This document shows, one piece after another, positions 32,960 through 42,077 of a stretch of 64,000 nt of DNA (positions within the stretch are counted from its first letter, which is position 1; the number at the start of each line of letters is the position of its first letter). The position numbers were made by a program, and so were the translations under genes. Source of the stretch: Streptomyces caniscabiei (GTDB lineage Bacteria; Actinomycetota; Actinomycetes; Streptomycetales; Streptomycetaceae); NCBI RefSeq assembly GCF_014930365.1, contig NZ_JABXWI010000018.1:94549-158548 (forward strand). The letters run 5' to 3'. Under the pieces are notes generated by a model. The model was not told the origin of the DNA and did no database searches. It was given only the letters and a program-made list of their open reading frames with translations.

Positions 32960-33519
32960 GCGGCCCGAACGGTACGGACTTCACCTTCCGCCCCCTGGAC
33001 CCGCTGACCGACGCCGAGCTGCTGCACGGCTGGGTCACGCACCCCAAGGCGGCGTACTGGATGATGCAGGACGCCCGGCTGGAGGACGTCGAGCGGGCGT
33101 ACATGGAGATCGCGGCCGACCCGCACCACCACGCCCTGCTGGGGCTGCGCGACGGCGAACCCGTCTTCCTCATGGAGAAGTACGACCCGGCCCACCGCGA
33201 ACTCGTCGGCCTGTACGAGCCCGAGCCGGGTGACGTCGGCATGCACTTCCTGGTGCCGCCGACCGACACCCCCGTGCACGGCTACACCCGGTCCGTGATC
33301 ACCGCCGTGATGGCCCACCTCTTCGAGGACCCGGCCACCCACCGGGTCGTCGTCGAGCCGGACGTGGCCAACAAGGCCGTCCACGCCCTCAACGAAGTCG
33401 TCGGTTTCGTCCCCCACGCCGAGATCGACAAGCCGGAGAAGCGCGCGCTGCTGAGCTTCTGCACCCGCGAGCAGTTCTTTCGCAGCCAGAGCCTGGCTGC
33501 CCGAGGAGTAGCCGTATGA
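32956..33519 (+). CDS. desC: GNAT acyltransferase of desferrioxamine biosynthesis
   Basis: A 187-residue GNAT acyltransferase, siderophore-type (IucB/AlcB group). It acylates N-hydroxycadaverine with succinyl- or acetyl-CoA. Motifs include the FRPLDPLTDAELLHGWVTHPKAAYWM N-terminus and HRVVVEPDVANKAVHALNEVVGF, which serves CoA binding. ATGA overlaps with both neighbours (32956-32959 and 33516-33519). Confidence 0.9.
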   Translation: MSGPNGTDFTFRPLDPLTDAELLHGWVTHPKAAYWMMQDARLEDVERAYMEIAADPHHHALLGLRDGEPVFLMEKYDPAHRELVGLYEPEPGDVGMHFLVPPTDTPVHGYTRSVITAVMAHLFEDPATHRVVVEPDVANKAVHALNEVVGFVPHAEIDKPEKRALLSFCTREQFFRSQSLAARGVAV

Positions 33520-35288
33520 CCCTGTCCGATGCCGTCGCGCATCTGTCCCCCCACCACTGGGCACGGGCCAACCGCCTGCTCATCCGCAAGGCCCTCGCCG
33601 AGTTCGCCCACGAGCGGCTCATCACGCCGGAGGCCACCGCCGACGGCCGCTTCGAGGTCCGCGGCGACGACGGTGCGACCCGCTACGGGTTCACCGCCGT
33701 CCGCCGCGCCCTCGACCACTGGCAGGTCGACGCCGACTCGATCACCCGTCAACGAGACGGCGTCGACCTCCCTCTGGCCGCCCTGGACTTCTTCATCGAG
33801 CTGAAGGGGTCCCTCGGCCTGAGCGACGAGATCCTCCCGGTCTACCTGGAGGAGATCTCCTCCACCCTGTCCGGCACCTGCTACAAGCTCACCAAGCCGC
33901 AGACGACCGTCGCAGAGCTGGTGGACGCCGGCTTCCAGGCCATCGAGACGGGGATGACCGAGGGCCACCCCTGCTTCGTCGCCAACAACGGCCGCCTCGG
34001 CTTCGGCGTCCACGAGTACCGGGCGTACGCCCCCGAGACGGCGAGCCCCGTCCGCCTGGTCTGGCTGGCCGCGCACCGCTCCCGGGCCGCGTTCACGGCG
34101 GGCGTCGGCATCGAGTACGAGGCCTTCCTGCGGGACGAGCTGGGCGCGGAGACGGTCGCCCGCTTCAACTCCGTACTCACCTCACAGGAGTTGGACCCGG
34201 CCGACTACCTCTTCATCCCGGTCCACCCCTGGCAGTGGTGGAACAAGCTCTCCGTCACCTTCGCCGCCGAGGTCGCCCAGCGGCACCTTGTCTGCCTCGG
34301 CGAGGGCGACGACGAGTACCTGGCCCAGCAGTCGATCCGGACGTTCTTCAACAGCTCCGCCCCCGAGAAGCACTACGTCAAGACGGCCCTGTCCGTCCTC
34401 AACATGGGCTTCATGCGCGGTCTGTCGGCGGCGTACATGGAGGCTACCCCGGCCATCAACGACTGGCTGGCCGGCCTCATCGACAACGACCCGGTGCTGA
34501 AGTCCACGGGCCTGTCGATCATCCGCGAGCGCGCGGCCGTCGGCTACCGGCACCTGGAGTACGAGGCCGCCACCGACAAGTTCTCCCCGTACCGCAAGAT
34601 GCTGGCCGCGCTGTGGCGCGAGAGCCCGGTGCCGTCCCTCCAGGAGGGCGAGTCCCTGGCGACGATGGCCTCCCTGGTCCACGTCGACCACGAGGGCAAC
34701 GGCTTCGCGGCGGCCCTGATCGAGCGCTCGGGCCTGACGCCGACCGAGTGGCTGCGCCGCTACCTGAAGGCGTACCTCACCCCGCTCCTGCACAGCTTCT
34801 ACGCCTACGACCTGGTCTTCATGCCGCACGGCGAGAACGTGATCCTGGTGCTGAAGGACGGCGTGGTCGAGCGGGCGATCTACAAGGACATCGCCGAGGA
34901 GATCGCGGTCATGGACCCGGACGCGGTCCTCCCCCCGACGGTCGAACGCCTTCGTGTCGACGTCCCCGAGGACAAGAAGCTCCTGTCGATCTTCACGGAC
35001 GTCTTCGACTGCTTCTTCCGCTTCCTGGCCGCGAACCTCGCCGAGGAAGGCGTCCTGGACGAGGAGGACTTCTGGCGCACGGTCGCCGAGTCCGTCCGCG
35101 ACTACCAGCACGCGATGCCCGAACTCGCCGACAAGTTCGCCCAGTACGACATGTTCGCCCCCGAGTTCGCCCTCTCCTGCCTCAACCGCCTCCAGCTCCG
35201 CAACAACAAGCAGATGGTCGACCTCGCGGACCCGGCGGGCGCGCTCCAGCTGGTGGGCAACCTGAAGAACCCCATCGCGGGCCTGTAG
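33516..35288 (+). CDS. desD: NRPS-independent siderophore (NIS) synthetase
   Basis: A 590-residue IucA/IucC-family synthetase. It adenylates the acyl chain and joins and cyclises N-hydroxy-N-succinyl-cadaverine units to desferrioxamine E or the linear B form. Signatures HPWQWWNKLS, GHPCFVANNGRLGFGVHEYRAYAPE, RTFFNSSAPEKHYVKTALSVLNMGF and LLHSFYAYDLVFMPHGENVILVLKDG match the family's ATP-binding and catalytic regions. It ends the operon, followed by a strong terminator. Confidence 0.92.
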   Translation: MTLSDAVAHLSPHHWARANRLLIRKALAEFAHERLITPEATADGRFEVRGDDGATRYGFTAVRRALDHWQVDADSITRQRDGVDLPLAALDFFIELKGSLGLSDEILPVYLEEISSTLSGTCYKLTKPQTTVAELVDAGFQAIETGMTEGHPCFVANNGRLGFGVHEYRAYAPETASPVRLVWLAAHRSRAAFTAGVGIEYEAFLRDELGAETVARFNSVLTSQELDPADYLFIPVHPWQWWNKLSVTFAAEVAQRHLVCLGEGDDEYLAQQSIRTFFNSSAPEKHYVKTALSVLNMGFMRGLSAAYMEATPAINDWLAGLIDNDPVLKSTGLSIIRERAAVGYRHLEYEAATDKFSPYRKMLAALWRESPVPSLQEGESLATMASLVHVDHEGNGFAAALIERSGLTPTEWLRRYLKAYLTPLLHSFYAYDLVFMPHGENVILVLKDGVVERAIYKDIAEEIAVMDPDAVLPPTVERLRVDVPEDKKLLSIFTDVFDCFFRFLAANLAEEGVLDEEDFWRTVAESVRDYQHAMPELADKFAQYDMFAPEFALSCLNRLQLRNNKQMVDLADPAGALQLVGNLKNPIAGL

Positions 35289-35306
35289 CCCCCGGCCCCC
35301 TGAACA

Positions 35307-35345
35307 GACGGGCACCTCGGAGTACGGTCCTCCGAGGTGCCCGTC
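35307..35345 (+). terminator. Terminator of the des operon
   Basis: Perfect 16-bp stem GACGGGCACCTCGGAG with its complement and a 7-nt loop TACGGTC, 19 bp after the desD stop. Confidence 0.9.
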
Positions 35346-35383
35346 GTGTTCCGTCACTCGTCGTACGGGCCCGGCCCTCGCCG

Positions 35384-37138
35384 TCAGTACCAGTGAGGGT
35401 CCCTGTTGGGGTCGAACTGCTGGACCCTCCTGGCGAGATTGGACCCGTCGGCGGTGACGCCGTACCGGCTGCGGACGTACCGCATCGCGGCGGCGATGCA
35501 CGCCACCGGGTCGTAGATGTTCACCGAGGTACCGGGGGCGTGACGCTCGGCAAATGTCTGCGGGATGCACTGCACGATGCCACGGGAGCACTGGAAGTGC
35601 GTGAGCGCGCCGTTCCGCCGCACGATCCGCCCATCGGCGTGGTAGCCGTCCCCGTAGTCCTTGACCTTGCTGAAGCCGGCAGGTGTTATCGCGTTGGAGT
35701 CCCACAGATTGCAGGCGTTGGCGTTGCCCGACGACTCACGCGCGATGGCCGTCAGGAAGCCCTTCACCCAGTAGCGGCTCGGCTGGACTCCCGCCGCCGT
35801 GGCGGCCTGCTCGATCCACTCCTCGGGCGTCCCCTCGCCCGTGAACCGGTGGAACGTCACCTGTTTCGGGTCGATCTGCCCCTGGGCCCCTATCCCGTCA
35901 CCGCCCGTCGGCCCGCCCGACGGGAACCCGTCACGGACCCGGAACAGTCCGGCGCGCTGCCCGAGTTCCGTCAGCGACTGCATGCCCGGGGTCCCGGTGG
36001 CGTCGGCGCCGGAGTAGTGCAGCACCGTCCGGCGGAACTCGTCGTAGAGGGCCTGCGTGGCGTCCTCGAAGATCCCGCGTTCGTCGATCGCCTGCGTGTG
36101 CATGACCTTCTCCAGCCCGTCCTGCACCAGAGTCACATCGGCCTTCGGACTGGCCGCCCCGCCCGGCTGCGCCCGTTCCTCCTCGGCGCTGTGCGTCGAG
36201 GCCCAGACCACCTGGTTCAGGCTGACCCAGGGCTGTTCCGCGGCCGGGGAGGAGCCCGCCCGGACGTTGAACAGGTCCGACCGCCTGCCCAGTTCGACCA
36301 GTTCCGCGGGCCGGGGAACGCCGTGGCCGTCCGCCTCGTGATGCCCCAGCTTCTCCGCGCGGAACCGCTCGAAGAGTTCCTGGGTCTCCGCCTCGAACAC
36401 GGCGTGCGGGTCGTCCGGGGCGACGCCCATGACCTTCTCCAGCGCGTCCTGGACGAGAGCGACATCGTCCGCCGTCGTGCCGTGGCCGTTGCCCTCGATC
36501 TGGTCCTCGGCCGTGGGGTGCGTGGCCGCCCAGGTGATCTGGTTCGCGGACACCCAGGGCAGCGCCTCCTCGGCCTCCGCCGCGAGCAGGCCGTCGGACT
36601 CACGGGAGACGGCAGTGGCCATGTACGTGAATCCGGGCTTGTTCTTCAGCCCCGGATCGGCCGTGACCACTCCCTCCTCGAACTGCGGCAGCCCGTATCC
36701 ATAGAGATAGGCGTCCCGGCGGGCGCGCTTTTTCAAATACACCCCATTGCCCTCGGCCGAACCGTTGGCGTTGGTGTTCCCCTCGATGGTGTACGTGTAG
36801 TCCGCGTCGTACTTGTGGACGAGTCCGACGTGCGACCCTCCCGAAGGGCCGAAGAACACCATCGCCCCGACCGCGGGATAGTACGAGAATCTGCCGCGGC
36901 TCTTGTACCAGTTGACCGCCGCGAGGCACGAGGCGGTCACCGGAGCCAGGCCCTTCACACCGGCCTGCTGGAAGGCCCAGGACTGGAAGGTCTGGCACCA
37001 GGCCATGTTCTGCGACCATTCCAGGCCGGGAACCGCGGGGGAAAACTTCTGACGGTTGTTGTAATGCCCGTTCGAGAAACCTTCGCGGTATCCCACTTCG
37101 GTCTTCTCGATGGCGATGAGAGTGTCCGTCTGACCCAT
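35384..37138 (-). CDS. CHAP amidase / lytic transglycosylase-like cell-wall protein without signal peptide
   Basis: A 584-residue modular protein. N-terminal CHAP domain with the Cys in MAWCQTFQSW (about residue 50) and the His in GGSHVGLVHK. Residues about 190-300 and 305-415 are two copies of a peptidoglycan-binding-like unit: PWVS.NQ...A.TH at their start and LVQD.LEKVM..F...T...F..FR inside, closing LFNV/LFRV. The C-terminal 170 residues resemble a soluble lytic transglycosylase domain (ARESSGNANACNLWDSNA, CSRGIVQCIPQTFA, IAAAMRYVRSRYG). No Sec, Tat or lipoprotein signal is visible. AAGGAG lies 10-15 nt before ATG. Not part of the des operon. Confidence 0.75.
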   Translation of the reverse strand: MGQTDTLIAIEKTEVGYREGFSNGHYNNRQKFSPAVPGLEWSQNMAWCQTFQSWAFQQAGVKGLAPVTASCLAAVNWYKSRGRFSYYPAVGAMVFFGPSGGSHVGLVHKYDADYTYTIEGNTNANGSAEGNGVYLKKRARRDAYLYGYGLPQFEEGVVTADPGLKNKPGFTYMATAVSRESDGLLAAEAEEALPWVSANQITWAATHPTAEDQIEGNGHGTTADDVALVQDALEKVMGVAPDDPHAVFEAETQELFERFRAEKLGHHEADGHGVPRPAELVELGRRSDLFNVRAGSSPAAEQPWVSLNQVVWASTHSAEEERAQPGGAASPKADVTLVQDGLEKVMHTQAIDERGIFEDATQALYDEFRRTVLHYSGADATGTPGMQSLTELGQRAGLFRVRDGFPSGGPTGGDGIGAQGQIDPKQVTFHRFTGEGTPEEWIEQAATAAGVQPSRYWVKGFLTAIARESSGNANACNLWDSNAITPAGFSKVKDYGDGYHADGRIVRRNGALTHFQCSRGIVQCIPQTFAERHAPGTSVNIYDPVACIAAAMRYVRSRYGVTADGSNLARRVQQFDPNRDPHWY

Positions 37139-37205
37139 CGCGCCCCATCTCCTTTTCCGGGGTGCGCGGGCCCAGGGAACGGTGCGGCACGAAGGTGTGC
37201 GAAGA

Positions 37206-37240
37206 AGACGAGGAACGCGAGGAACGCGAGGAAACGTCGC
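37206..37240. repeat. Short GAGGAACGC tandem repeats
   Basis: Several direct copies of the nonamer GAGGAACGC upstream of the CHAP gene; part of its promoter region or a simple sequence expansion. Confidence 0.6.
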
Positions 37241-37359
37241 GGCAATTCCGCGTTCGGCCACCGGTCACTGGGCTCGCGCGGCCATTTCGTTCATGCTAGC
37301 TCCGGGGCCATCACGCCGCATCTCACCCGTTCGGCGCATGGGACACGCGCCCCCGAGCC

Positions 37360-38979
37360 CTAACGCGCGGGCCACGGCACCTGGGGTGCCCGGAAGTACC
37401 CGATCCCGAGCGCCTCCCACCGCGGCCCCTGCGCGGCGAGCCGCCCCCGGTACCCCTCCCAGTCGAGCGCGGACGCGGGCGCCCACCCCAACTCGGCGAC
37501 CCCCGGCAGCCTGGGGAACACCATGAGGTCCATGTCGGCCGGCGTCACGATCGTCTCGGTCCACAGCGGCGCCTCGACCCCCCGGATCGCGGCACCGGGC
37601 ACCCCCGCCAGATAGGCCCCCGGATCCCAGTCGTACGCCCGGCGCACATCCACGTATCCCGCCCAGTCGAGCCCGAGCGGCGTGTCCTTGTCGTACTTCA
37701 TGTCGAGGTAGATCCGGTCGGCGGGCGAGAGCACGATCCCCGTCCCGTTCCGCGCGGCGGCGGCCACCCGCTCCCGCTCCTCCGCGTCCGTGCTGTCCAG
37801 CCCCCAGTACTGCGCGAGGGCGCCCCGCGCCGGCGTCGCCCCGGTCAGCTGGTGCCAGCCGACCACGGTCTTGCCGTACCGCTCGACGACCGGCTGCACC
37901 CGGTCCATGAACTTCACGTAGTCGTCATGGCTGGTGGAGTGCGCCTCGTCGCCGCCGATGTGCAGATACCGCCCGGGCGTGAGCGCGGCCAGTTCCCGTA
38001 CGACGTCGTCCACGAAGTCGTACGTCACGTCCTTGTCGACGCACAGGGAGCTGAAGCCGACCTCGGTGCCGGTGTAGAGCGGCGGGGCGACCCCGTCGCA
38101 GTTCAGCTCGGCGTAGGAGGCGAGTGCCGCGTTGGTGTGGCCCGGCATGTCGATCTCGGGGACGACCTCCAGGTGGCGTGCGGCCGCGTACCGGACGATC
38201 TCCCGGTAGTCGGCCTTGCTGTAGTGGCCGCCGGGGCCGCCGCCGACCTGCGTGGAGCCGCCGTGGGAGGCGAGGCGCGGCCAGGAGTCGATCGCGATGC
38301 GCCAGCCCTGGTCGTCGGAGAGGTGCAGATGCAGCTTGTTGAACTTGTAGAGCGCCAACTGGTCGACGTAGCGCTTGACCTGGTCGACGGTGAAGAAGTG
38401 GCGGGAGACGTCCAGCATCGCGCCGCGCCAGCCGTAGCGCGGGGTGTCCCTGATGGTGCCGCCCGCGATCAGCCAGGGGCCCGGCTGGGCGGATTCCTTC
38501 TCGACGGCGGCGGGCAGCAGTTGGCGCAGGGTCTGGACGGCGTGGAAGAGCCCGGCGGGCGCGCGGGCGGTGAGGGTGACACCGGAACGGCCGCTCTCCA
38601 GCCGGTAGCCCTCCTGGCCGAGATCCGTCTCCCCGGGGGCCAACCGCAGGCGGATTCCGGCCTCCTGACGCTCCGTCACGGGCAGCGGGAACCCCGTCGA
38701 GGGCCGCAGGATCCCGGCGAGGTACTCCCCCACCCGTCGGGCCTCGGGCCCGCCGGCCACGACGACGCGTGTGCCGCTCGTCAGCCGGTACGGTGCTCCG
38801 CCGGCCCGGACCGAGGCGGGGGCCGGGATCACCTGCCCGAGCGGGACGGTGGCGGCGTGGGCGGGGGCGTCGGCAGGGGTGTTGTCGGACACGGGTGCGG
38901 CTCCCACGGCGAAGATCCCGGCCGCCACAACCAGCAGCAGCGAACCGAGAAGGCGGGTCGATCCGTGGTGCGGTCTCAC
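37360..38979 (-). CDS. Secreted beta-N-acetylhexosaminidase (GH20)
   Basis: A 539-residue exported GH20 enzyme. GTG start at 38979 with GGAGGGAGCTCC upstream; the N-terminus then has a Sec signal peptide ending near AHA. The active-site DE pair is in YLHIGGDEAH, substrate and dimer elements in WRGAMLDVSRHFFTVDQVKRYVDQLALYKFN and LHLSDDQGWR. It releases N-acetylglucosamine from chitobiose or muropeptides. A DasR-type box lies about 60 bp upstream, so GlcNAc-6P-controlled repression is expected. Confidence 0.9.
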   Translation of the reverse strand: MRPHHGSTRLLGSLLLVVAAGIFAVGAAPVSDNTPADAPAHAATVPLGQVIPAPASVRAGGAPYRLTSGTRVVVAGGPEARRVGEYLAGILRPSTGFPLPVTERQEAGIRLRLAPGETDLGQEGYRLESGRSGVTLTARAPAGLFHAVQTLRQLLPAAVEKESAQPGPWLIAGGTIRDTPRYGWRGAMLDVSRHFFTVDQVKRYVDQLALYKFNKLHLHLSDDQGWRIAIDSWPRLASHGGSTQVGGGPGGHYSKADYREIVRYAAARHLEVVPEIDMPGHTNAALASYAELNCDGVAPPLYTGTEVGFSSLCVDKDVTYDFVDDVVRELAALTPGRYLHIGGDEAHSTSHDDYVKFMDRVQPVVERYGKTVVGWHQLTGATPARGALAQYWGLDSTDAEERERVAAAARNGTGIVLSPADRIYLDMKYDKDTPLGLDWAGYVDVRRAYDWDPGAYLAGVPGAAIRGVEAPLWTETIVTPADMDLMVFPRLPGVAELGWAPASALDWEGYRGRLAAQGPRWEALGIGYFRAPQVPWPAR

Positions 38980-39037
38980 GAGGAGCTCCCTCCACTCATC
39001 GAACGGTGCGCTCCCCACCATCGCCCCTCCACCCCCT

Positions 39038-39053
39038 TCAGGTCTAGACCATC
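39038..39053. promoter_or_regulatory. DasR-type responsive element
   Basis: TCAGGTCTAGACCATC with the perfect core GGTCTAGACC; the DasR consensus is close to ACTGGTCTAGACCACT. It lies 59 bp upstream of the hexosaminidase GTG and 32 bp from the DUF4429 start. Confidence 0.75.
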
Positions 39054-39084
39054 TCTCCCTTCGGCCGGTGGAACAATCCCCCTC

Positions 39085-39960
39085 ATGGCGGAAATCCTCC
39101 AGCGGGACGGCACGTGGACCTTCGACGGCGACACACTGCGGCTGACCCCCGGCCGCGACAAGAGCGTGAGCCTGCTCCGCAAGACCTTGGGTGAACTCTC
39201 CGTCCCGCTGGGCGCGTTGGCGGGCATCTCCTTCGAGCAGGGCAGGAGGTCGGGACGGCTGCGGCTGCGCCTGCGCGACGGCTCCGACCCCCTCCTCCAG
39301 GCGACCGGCGGCCGGCTCACCGACGCCGACGATCCGTACCAGCTGAGCGTCGACGCCGACCGGTTCGGCGTCGCCGAGTACGTCGTGGACGAGATCCGGG
39401 GCGCGCTGCTGCTGGACGAGGTGCCGACCGACGCGGTCGACGCCTATCTCCTCGCCGGCCCGGCCGTCCCGCTCTCCGTCTCCGCCGGGGACGGCACCGT
39501 GAGCTTCGACGGCGACCGCGTACGGCTGGAGTGGAACTGGAAGACGGAGGACGCGAAGGCCGCGGCCGGGGCGCGGACGCTGGCCCTGACGGACATAGCG
39601 GGCGTCGAGTGGCAGCCCTCGGTCGGCCTGGAGAACGGCTACCTCCGCTTCACCGTACGGAACGCGCCGACCAAGGCCCCGCCCAAGTACGACCCCAACT
39701 CCGTCGAGCTGTGGGGCTTCAAGAAGGACCCGCTGATGGCCCTGGTCGCGGCGGCCGTACAGGCCCGGCTCCCGCACCCCGCGGCCCCGGCGCCGAAACA
39801 GCTCATACCGTCCGCCTCGCCCCAGGACCGGCCCGCCCCCGAGGAGGACCACGACGCCCTGCTGCGCCGTCTGCGCGAGCTGGGCGACCTCCACCGGTCC
39901 GGGGTGCTCACGGACGAGGAGTTCACCCTGGCCAAGCAGGCGGTCCTCAAGCGCCTGTGA
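39085..39960 (+). CDS. DUF4429/SHOCT domain protein
   Basis: A 291-residue intracellular protein. It carries two DUF4429 (bPH-like) modules, about residues 1-110 (start MAEILQRDGTWTFDGDTLRL) and 125-225 (VSFDGDRVRLEW...), and a C-terminal SHOCT motif LRRLRELGDLHRSGVLTDEEFTLAKQAVLKRL used for membrane or partner anchoring. No catalytic residues. ATG at 39085, no strong ribosome site. Function unknown. Confidence 0.82.
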   Translation: MAEILQRDGTWTFDGDTLRLTPGRDKSVSLLRKTLGELSVPLGALAGISFEQGRRSGRLRLRLRDGSDPLLQATGGRLTDADDPYQLSVDADRFGVAEYVVDEIRGALLLDEVPTDAVDAYLLAGPAVPLSVSAGDGTVSFDGDRVRLEWNWKTEDAKAAAGARTLALTDIAGVEWQPSVGLENGYLRFTVRNAPTKAPPKYDPNSVELWGFKKDPLMALVAAAVQARLPHPAAPAPKQLIPSASPQDRPAPEEDHDALLRRLRELGDLHRSGVLTDEEFTLAKQAVLKRL

Positions 39961-39996
39961 CAGGCGTTCGAGGACCGCCACGAGGTCACCCGGGGT

Positions 39997-40021
39997 AAGT
40001 GACGGCGACCGGCGGTCACTT
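39997..40021. terminator. Small hairpin between convergent genes
   Basis: Arms AAGTGAC/GTCACTT around ten nt, overlapping the stop of the phosphatase gene; a weak bidirectional terminator candidate. Confidence 0.4.
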
Positions 40022-41632
40022 GGCCCGGCGTGCCACCGTGAAGTGGTCGATCCGCGCGCCCGTCTCGGCGATGCCGCTCACGGTGAGCGTGGTGTGGTGC
40101 CCCTTCGGCGCGGGCTTCACGTCCACCCGGAGGAAGGAGTAGTCGAGGTAGCGCACCCGCGACCAGGCGACCGTCTCGTTCTGCTTGCCCTCCTTCACGT
40201 TGACGAAGGAGGCCACCGACTCGACCTCGTCCTCGTGCCCCTCGTACGACTGCGCGGCACTGAACGCGTACAGACTGCGGCCGGCCGCGCCCGCCGTGAC
40301 GTACACCACGCCCTCGGTCTCCGGGTAGACCGTGCCGCCGATCGGCAGCTTCTTGGCGACCGCGCCGCCCTTGATGACGTCGGTGCGCTCGTACTGGTGG
40401 TTGTGCCCGTTGATGACCAGGTCCACCGAGTACTTCTCGAACAGCGGCACCCACTCCTGTCGCACGCCGCCTTCCGAGGCGTGCGCCGTGGATGTGCAGT
40501 ACGCGCAGTGGTGGAAGAAGACGACGACGAAGTCGATGTCGCGGGAGGCCCGGAACTTCTTCAGCTGCGCCTGGAGCCACGTCGTCTGGGTGCCGCCGGA
40601 GATGCCGAGGTTGGCCGGGATCTCGAAGGAGATGTCGTTGGCGTCGAGGGAGATGACGGCCGTGTTGCCGTAGACGAAGGAGTAGACGCCCGGCAGGTTC
40701 TTCCGGTCGGGGCCGTTGTCGGGGAGGTTCCAGCGGGCCTCCTCGCCTCCGTAGCCGTTGGGCGAGTACCAGGCCTCCATGTCGTGGTTGCCGTACGCGG
40801 GCATCCACGGCACGGACTTGGCGACGGACTCGGTCTGGGCCAGGAACTGGTCCCACACCCGGGAGTCGAAGCCGGTGTCGGCGGTCTTGCCCTGTCCCGC
40901 CGGGTCGGCGTAGGCGATGTCGCCGGCGTGCAGGTGGAAGGCCGGGTTCTGGCCGAGCAGCAGGCTGTTGTTGGCGAGGCCGTGGTAGCCGACGCCCTCG
41001 TCGCCGAAGGCGGTGAAGGTGAAGGGCTCCTTGTCGGCGGGGGCGGGGGCGGTGGTGAAGGTGCCGAGGGTGCCCAGCAGGTGCGGTTCGGCCGGGTCGA
41101 AGCCGGTGTGGCCGACGCCGTAGTAGTAGGTGCGGCCGGGCTTGAGGTGGGTGAGCTTCGCGTGCACGTAGTACTGCGTGTGGTCGCCGCTCGCGCCGAC
41201 GCCGGCCGGGGTGAAGAGGGTGCGGACCTCGGCGTCGATGCGACGGGAGAGGTCCTGGGGGTGGGCGCCGATCCGGATGAACGGCTTCCGGACGGCGACC
41301 GGGACCTGCCACGAGACGGTGACCTCGGTGCGGGGGTCGTTGCCGAAGGCGAGATGGCGGCCGAAGGGGGCGACGAGAGAGCCGTCGACGCGCTCGGTGC
41401 CGGTACCGGCCAGGGTCGGGACGGAGGTGGTCCGGAGGGCGGCCGGGCCGGTCGGGGCGGCGGCCCGGGCCGTGGCCGGGACGAACACGCCACCGGTGAC
41501 GGCGCCGAGGGTGACCGCGCCGCCTCTGATCATCGAGCGTCGGGAGAACGTGGAGCGCAGGTACTCGTGCTGCTCGGCCATGCTCATGCGCTCGGCCAGC
41601 CGCTCGGGTACGCCCATGCGAGGAATGTCCAT
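40016..41632 (-). CDS. Tat-exported purple acid phosphatase-like metallophosphoesterase
   Basis: A 538-residue exported phosphatase. Tat signal with SRRSMIRGG near residue 31, a fibronectin-III-like N-terminal domain (EVTVSWQVPV, LTHLKPGRTYYYGVGH), then the metallophosphoesterase core: GDEG, AGDIAYADP, YGNHDME, HHCAYC and NGHNHQYERT. The H/D/N ligands fit a binuclear metal centre. It should release phosphate from monoesters outside the cell. The promoter region upstream also serves the small gene at 41804. Confidence 0.85.
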   Translation of the reverse strand: MDIPRMGVPERLAERMSMAEQHEYLRSTFSRRSMIRGGAVTLGAVTGGVFVPATARAAAPTGPAALRTTSVPTLAGTGTERVDGSLVAPFGRHLAFGNDPRTEVTVSWQVPVAVRKPFIRIGAHPQDLSRRIDAEVRTLFTPAGVGASGDHTQYYVHAKLTHLKPGRTYYYGVGHTGFDPAEPHLLGTLGTFTTAPAPADKEPFTFTAFGDEGVGYHGLANNSLLLGQNPAFHLHAGDIAYADPAGQGKTADTGFDSRVWDQFLAQTESVAKSVPWMPAYGNHDMEAWYSPNGYGGEEARWNLPDNGPDRKNLPGVYSFVYGNTAVISLDANDISFEIPANLGISGGTQTTWLQAQLKKFRASRDIDFVVVFFHHCAYCTSTAHASEGGVRQEWVPLFEKYSVDLVINGHNHQYERTDVIKGGAVAKKLPIGGTVYPETEGVVYVTAGAAGRSLYAFSAAQSYEGHEDEVESVASFVNVKEGKQNETVAWSRVRYLDYSFLRVDVKPAPKGHHTTLTVSGIAETGARIDHFTVARRAK

Positions 41633-41803
41633 GGCGTCCGAAAGTCGTCGCCTCAGGCGACGGGCTGCCGGACGCCGGGTGGACAGCGCACGAACAGGTC
41701 CTCATGACAGATCCAATGTTCTCCCAAAGAGATTCAACACACCCCTGCCCGATTTCGGGCAGATTTCTTGCACATCACTCTGTGGTGCCCCAGGATCTAC
41801 CGA

Positions 41804-42061
41804 GTGCACGACGAACTCGTTGATCACCTGACGCGATCCTCGCCCCTCAACCGGGGCGAGGCGCTGCGTGTGATCCAGGACGTGCTCGCCTACTTCGACG
41901 AGACGACTGAGGACTTCGTCCGTCGCCGCCACCGCGAGCTCCAGGCCCAGGGCCTGGTCAACGCGACGATCTTCGAACAGATCGAGGCGGACCTGAAATA
42001 CCGGGCGGTCGCACCACCGGAGCTCACGCTCAGGCAGCTGCGCCGCATCGTCTACGGCTGA
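41804..42061 (+). CDS. Small conserved protein upstream of glmS
   Basis: An 85-residue soluble, charged helical protein (HDELVDHLTRSSPLNRGEALRVIQDVLAYFDETTEDFVRRRHREL...LTLRQLRRIVYG). A GTG start at 41804 is preferred, with AGGA 9 nt upstream; a TTG 12 codons earlier is possible. Only 16 bp separate it from glmS, so it is probably co-transcribed. Function unknown. Does not resemble a known regulator to me. Confidence 0.7.
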   Translation: MHDELVDHLTRSSPLNRGEALRVIQDVLAYFDETTEDFVRRRHRELQAQGLVNATIFEQIEADLKYRAVAPPELTLRQLRRIVYG

Positions 42062-42077
42062 AACGGGATACGTATAT

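Noticed and set aside
34235..37363. A very long plus-strand ORF (1042 codons) across desD and the CHAP gene
   Set aside because: It is a shadow frame produced by high GC; the overlapping desD and CHAP proteins have clear family motifs, while this frame is Arg/Pro/Gly-rich without motifs.
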